From a bacterium UBP2_UBA5202 (GTDB lineage Bacteria > Edwardsbacteria > AC1 > EtOH8), in assembly GCA_002412795.1 (NCBI GenBank), contig DHVS01000031.1, forward strand, positions 1 to 64,000: a stretch of DNA of 64,000 nucleotides, in the 5' to 3' direction. The position numbers and the translations under genes are program-made. The stretch's first letter is position 1. Each line of letters opens with the position of its first letter. The notes under the pieces were generated by a model. It was not told the DNA's origin and did no database searches. It saw only the letters and a list, made by a program, of their open reading frames with translations. Below are positions 61,585 through 64,000 of the stretch, in pieces.

Positions 61585-63750
61585 GTGATAAAATATTTAT
61601 TTAAAAACGATCCGGCCATAACCCTTGGCCGGATCACGCTGGTTGCCGTAATGACGGGAAGCGCCATGGCCCTTAATCGTCTGGGAGCGCTTCCCCTAAA
61701 TTATGGTTTGGCGCTTTGGGCCGGACTGGCGTTCTGTCTTTTTTCCGCATTGCTGCGGCTGGGCCACCTTAAACTCATCCATTGGGGATGGGATTACGGC
61801 CAGATGTTGCTGAACGCGGCCTGGATATTTTTATTTCTAAGAATTACCGGCGGGGCCGAAAACCCGTTTTCCCTGCTGTTCTTCCTGGCCATTATCGCCG
61901 CCGCCAACGCCCGGCTGGCCAAGGGGGCCATCTTTACCGCCACCGTCTCCGGCCTGGCTTATGCCGGGATACTGGCCCTGGAGTTTCAGACCTTCAGGAA
62001 GACGGCCGTAGTTGCAGATAAGATTGATTTTATATCGGCCTTCAGCGCCGATTTTTTGTTTAGGGGATATATCTATGCCATATGTTTTTACCTGGTGGCG
62101 GCTTTTGCCGGCTTGCTGGCCGAGCGGCTGCAGGCCAAGGGCAGGCTGCTGGAAGCGGCCAACCAGGCCTGGGAGGAACTGCGGCTTTCCACCGGCGACA
62201 TCCTGGAGAAGATGGGCAGCGGGCTGCTGACCCTGAACGCCCAGGGGCAGATCAAATTCTGCAACCGGGCCGGCGCCCAGATACTGGGGCTTGATCCGGG
62301 CCGGGTTACGGGAGCCGTTCATCAAACCCTGCTGACCGGAGGATTGGCGCCGCTTTCCACGATCCTTCAGCAAAGCCTGTCCGGCGACCCCGGAAGGTTA
62401 GTCCGAAGCGAGGTTACCCTGACCGTAAAGGACGGACGGGAGATACCGCTGGGAATAAGCACCAATGCCATCCGCTACGGGGACGGCCGGCTGCAGGGGA
62501 TCATCGCCATTTTTCAGGACCTGACCGAGGCCAAAAAGATAGAGACCCGGCTGCAGGAAATGGAACGCCTGGAAAACATAAGGGAGCTGTCCCAAACCCT
62601 GCTCCAGGTGATCCAGCCGGCCATCGAGCGGATAAACCACGAAGCGGCCATTCTGATGGACAGCCCGGATCACATCCAGGCCGCCGGGACCATCAAGCAG
62701 AAGGCCGAAGCCATAAAAAAGACCATGGCCGATTTCATCCGCTTTGCCCGGATAGAAAACCCCGAAGACCAGCCCGGCCCCGAGGAACAAAGCGGCCAGG
62801 AGGGGGCCATCATCGGCCAGAGCAGTAATTTTCTGGACATTTTAAAGCTGATCCGGCAGGTGGCCCCCAGCCAGAGTACTGTTTTGATCCTGGGCGAGTC
62901 CGGCACCGGCAAGGAACTGGCGGCCCGGGAGCTTCACCGGCTAAGCGCCCGCAGCGCCGCCTCCTTCGTCTCCATCAACTGCGCGGCCCTGCCGGAGACC
63001 CTGCTGGAGTCCGAATTGTTCGGGCACGTCAAGGGCTCCTTTACCGGGGCCTTCCGGGACAAGCCCGGCCTGTTCCAGGCGGCCGAGGGCGGGACGTTCT
63101 TTTTGGACGAGGTCTCCGAAACCTCCCCCGCCATCCAGGTAAAGCTGCTGCGGGTGCTGCAGGAGCGCGAAGTGGTGCCGGTGGGCGGCTCCAGGCCGGT
63201 CAAGGTGGATGTCCGCCTGATCTCGGCCACCAACGTCGATCTTTACAAGGCGGTGGAGGAAGGCAAATTCCGGAGGGACCTGTTCTACCGGCTCAACGTC
63301 ATCCAGCTGGAACTGCCGCCTTTGCGGCAGAGGGGCCGGGACATTCTACTGCTGGCCGACTATTTCCTGAACAAATACTGCCGCCGCCAGGGCAGGTCCG
63401 CCAAAACACTGTCCCCGGAGGCCCGGGAGTTCCTGTTGGGCTACCGCTGGCCGGGGAACGTCCGGGAGCTGGAGAACGTGATGGAGCGGGCGGTGGTCTT
63501 AAGCAAGGGCCCGGCCATAGAAAAGAACCATCTGCCGGCCGATCTTTTCAAGCATCCCGCCGCCGCAGTTCCCGGCCAGGAACAGCCCCAACTGCCGAAC
63601 CGGGCATCCAGTTCGCTTAAGGACGAGGAAAAACAGATAATCCTGAACACCATCCAAAGCTGCGGGGGCAACAAGACCCAGGCCGCAAAAAAGCTGGGCA
63701 TTCATTACGCCACCCTGCACCGCAAGCTGAAATTGTACGGCATAAATTAG
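61585..63750 (+). CDS. PilS-PilR-like single-chain sigma-54 activator (membrane sensor + PAS + AAA+ + HTH)
   Basis: 721 aa. A PilS-type hydrophobic sensor with about six helices (residues 15-185) is followed by a PAS domain (about 200-315) and a DHp-like helical pair (about 325-390) in which the usual HExxNP is LQVIQPAI, so the phospho-accepting His is gone. There is no HATPase and no receiver domain. The sigma-54 AAA+ module follows: Walker A GESGTGKE near 437, GSFTGAF (GAFTGA loop) near 485, Walker B GGTFFLDE near 503, and RYRWPGNVREL-type arginine region. A Fis-type HTH (NKTQAAKKLGIHYATLHRKL) ends it. It probably controls pilus genes directly from the membrane. The frame starts at GTG. Confidence 0.85.
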   Translation: MIKYLFKNDPAITLGRITLVAVMTGSAMALNRLGALPLNYGLALWAGLAFCLFSALLRLGHLKLIHWGWDYGQMLLNAAWIFLFLRITGGAENPFSLLFFLAIIAAANARLAKGAIFTATVSGLAYAGILALEFQTFRKTAVVADKIDFISAFSADFLFRGYIYAICFYLVAAFAGLLAERLQAKGRLLEAANQAWEELRLSTGDILEKMGSGLLTLNAQGQIKFCNRAGAQILGLDPGRVTGAVHQTLLTGGLAPLSTILQQSLSGDPGRLVRSEVTLTVKDGREIPLGISTNAIRYGDGRLQGIIAIFQDLTEAKKIETRLQEMERLENIRELSQTLLQVIQPAIERINHEAAILMDSPDHIQAAGTIKQKAEAIKKTMADFIRFARIENPEDQPGPEEQSGQEGAIIGQSSNFLDILKLIRQVAPSQSTVLILGESGTGKELAARELHRLSARSAASFVSINCAALPETLLESELFGHVKGSFTGAFRDKPGLFQAAEGGTFFLDEVSETSPAIQVKLLRVLQEREVVPVGGSRPVKVDVRLISATNVDLYKAVEEGKFRRDLFYRLNVIQLELPPLRQRGRDILLLADYFLNKYCRRQGRSAKTLSPEAREFLLGYRWPGNVRELENVMERAVVLSKGPAIEKNHLPADLFKHPAAAVPGQEQPQLPNRASSSLKDEEKQIILNTIQSCGGNKTQAAKKLGIHYATLHRKLKLYGIN

Positions 63751-63768
63751 CAGGAACCTTCAGGGCGG

Positions 63769-63867
63769 GTCATCGCGAGGAGGCAGCTGGGCTTGGCAAA
63801 CGAAGCGATCCAAAAAAATATCCTGGATTGCTTCGTCTGCCTAATAGGAAGTCATACTCGCAATGAC
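63769..63867. repeat. Palindromic repeat (GTCATCGCGAGG...CTCGCAATGAC)
   Basis: About 100 bp with inverted ends and a central GGAT-TGCTTCG region answered by CGAAGCGATCC. It resembles the widely scattered GTCATTGCGAG intergenic palindromes of many bacteria. It lies between the pilS-pilR fusion and the last gene. Confidence 0.7.
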
Positions 63868-63906
63868 CAGGTAAACCCATCAAACAGCAAACTGTAAACT
63901 GTAAGA

Positions 63907-64000
63907 ATGCCCGAAGTAAAAAACAAAGTGGTGGTGGTGTTTCCGGCCTACTTTGCCGAGAAGACCCTGGAACGGACGGTCAGCGAAGTCCCCCGGGGCG
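63907..64000 (+). CDS. Family 2 glycosyltransferase, partial (cut by window end)
   Basis: The first 31 codons only. VVVVFPAYFAEKTLERTVSE has the beta-strand and acidic loop of the start of GT-A family 2 enzymes of the dolichol-phosphate mannosyltransferase type. ATG 63907 is the first start; the ribosome binding site is weak. Confidence 0.65.
   Translation, partial: MPEVKNKVVVVFPAYFAEKTLERTVSEVPRG

Overview
The window reads as a chromosomal segment of a diderm (LPS-bearing) bacterium from a poorly sampled lineage. KdsB, LptF/LptG-type permeases, a Wza/SLBB exporter and a SprA-family outer-membrane protein indicate an outer membrane. A T9SS-type SprA beside tandem PilB ATPases, a membrane pyrophosphatase and archaeal-type TreT and PGI/PMI enzymes suggests a relative of the FCB group or an Edwardsbacteria/TA06/WOR-3-like candidate phylum. 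That placement is inference; no 16S gene is present. Most genes are on the + strand and GC-rich. Intergenic regions carry many palindromic dispersed repeats.

Layout. 0.1-5.2 kb: overlapping trehalose operon (membrane-anchored OtsA fusion, DUF5752-like protein, TreT, OtsB). 5.2-9.6 kb: small membrane protein, K+-dependent-type membrane pyrophosphatase, and tpiA preceded by two tandem 22-codon mini-ORFs that copy its own start. 9.6-18.3 kb: housekeeping genes (secG, rplU-rpmA, HAD phosphatase, pckA, kdsB, TPR lipoprotein, ferritin-like protein, ispG, sppA). 18.3-22.1 kb: tRNA-Gly(GCC), tRNA-Leu(TAA), tRNA-Cys(GCA), tRNA-Ser(GGA), a DUF4139 protein and a TldE/PmbA protein.

22.3-41.3 kb is a surface polysaccharide locus: nucleotide-sugar genes (gmd, an rmd-like reductase, an rmlC-like epimerase, rmlB, a wbpA-type dehydrogenase), then a structured 5' leader RNA, SLBB export protein, Wzz, Wzy, Wzx, four glycosyltransferases, an initiating sugar-phosphate transferase, a WbpD-like acetyltransferase, PGI/PMI and an RmlA-like nucleotidyltransferase. 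About 29.7-34.8 kb is strikingly AT-rich compared with both sides, as expected for an exchanged serotype cassette. The RmlA-like gene is followed by a ~500-bp segment holding a 21-bp-period tandem array and ending in a second copy of the gene's own 3' end.

41.9-44.4 kb: metK and ahcY (methyl cycle). 44.6-46.9 kb, minus strand: lptF-lptG. 47.1-53.2 kb: giant SprA-like protein and a ComEA-like helix-hairpin-helix protein. 53.4-63.8 kb: type IV pilus motor locus with three tandem PilB paralogues, PilT, PilC and a PilS-PilR-like single-chain sigma-54 activator; a candidate sigma-54 promoter lies before the first pilB. The window ends inside a family 2 glycosyltransferase.

The most unusual items are the triplicated tpiA start, the 21-bp array with the gene-end duplication, the switch-like leader before the export genes, and the PilS-PilR fusion. 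All calls are from reading the sequence; no database search or folding program was run.
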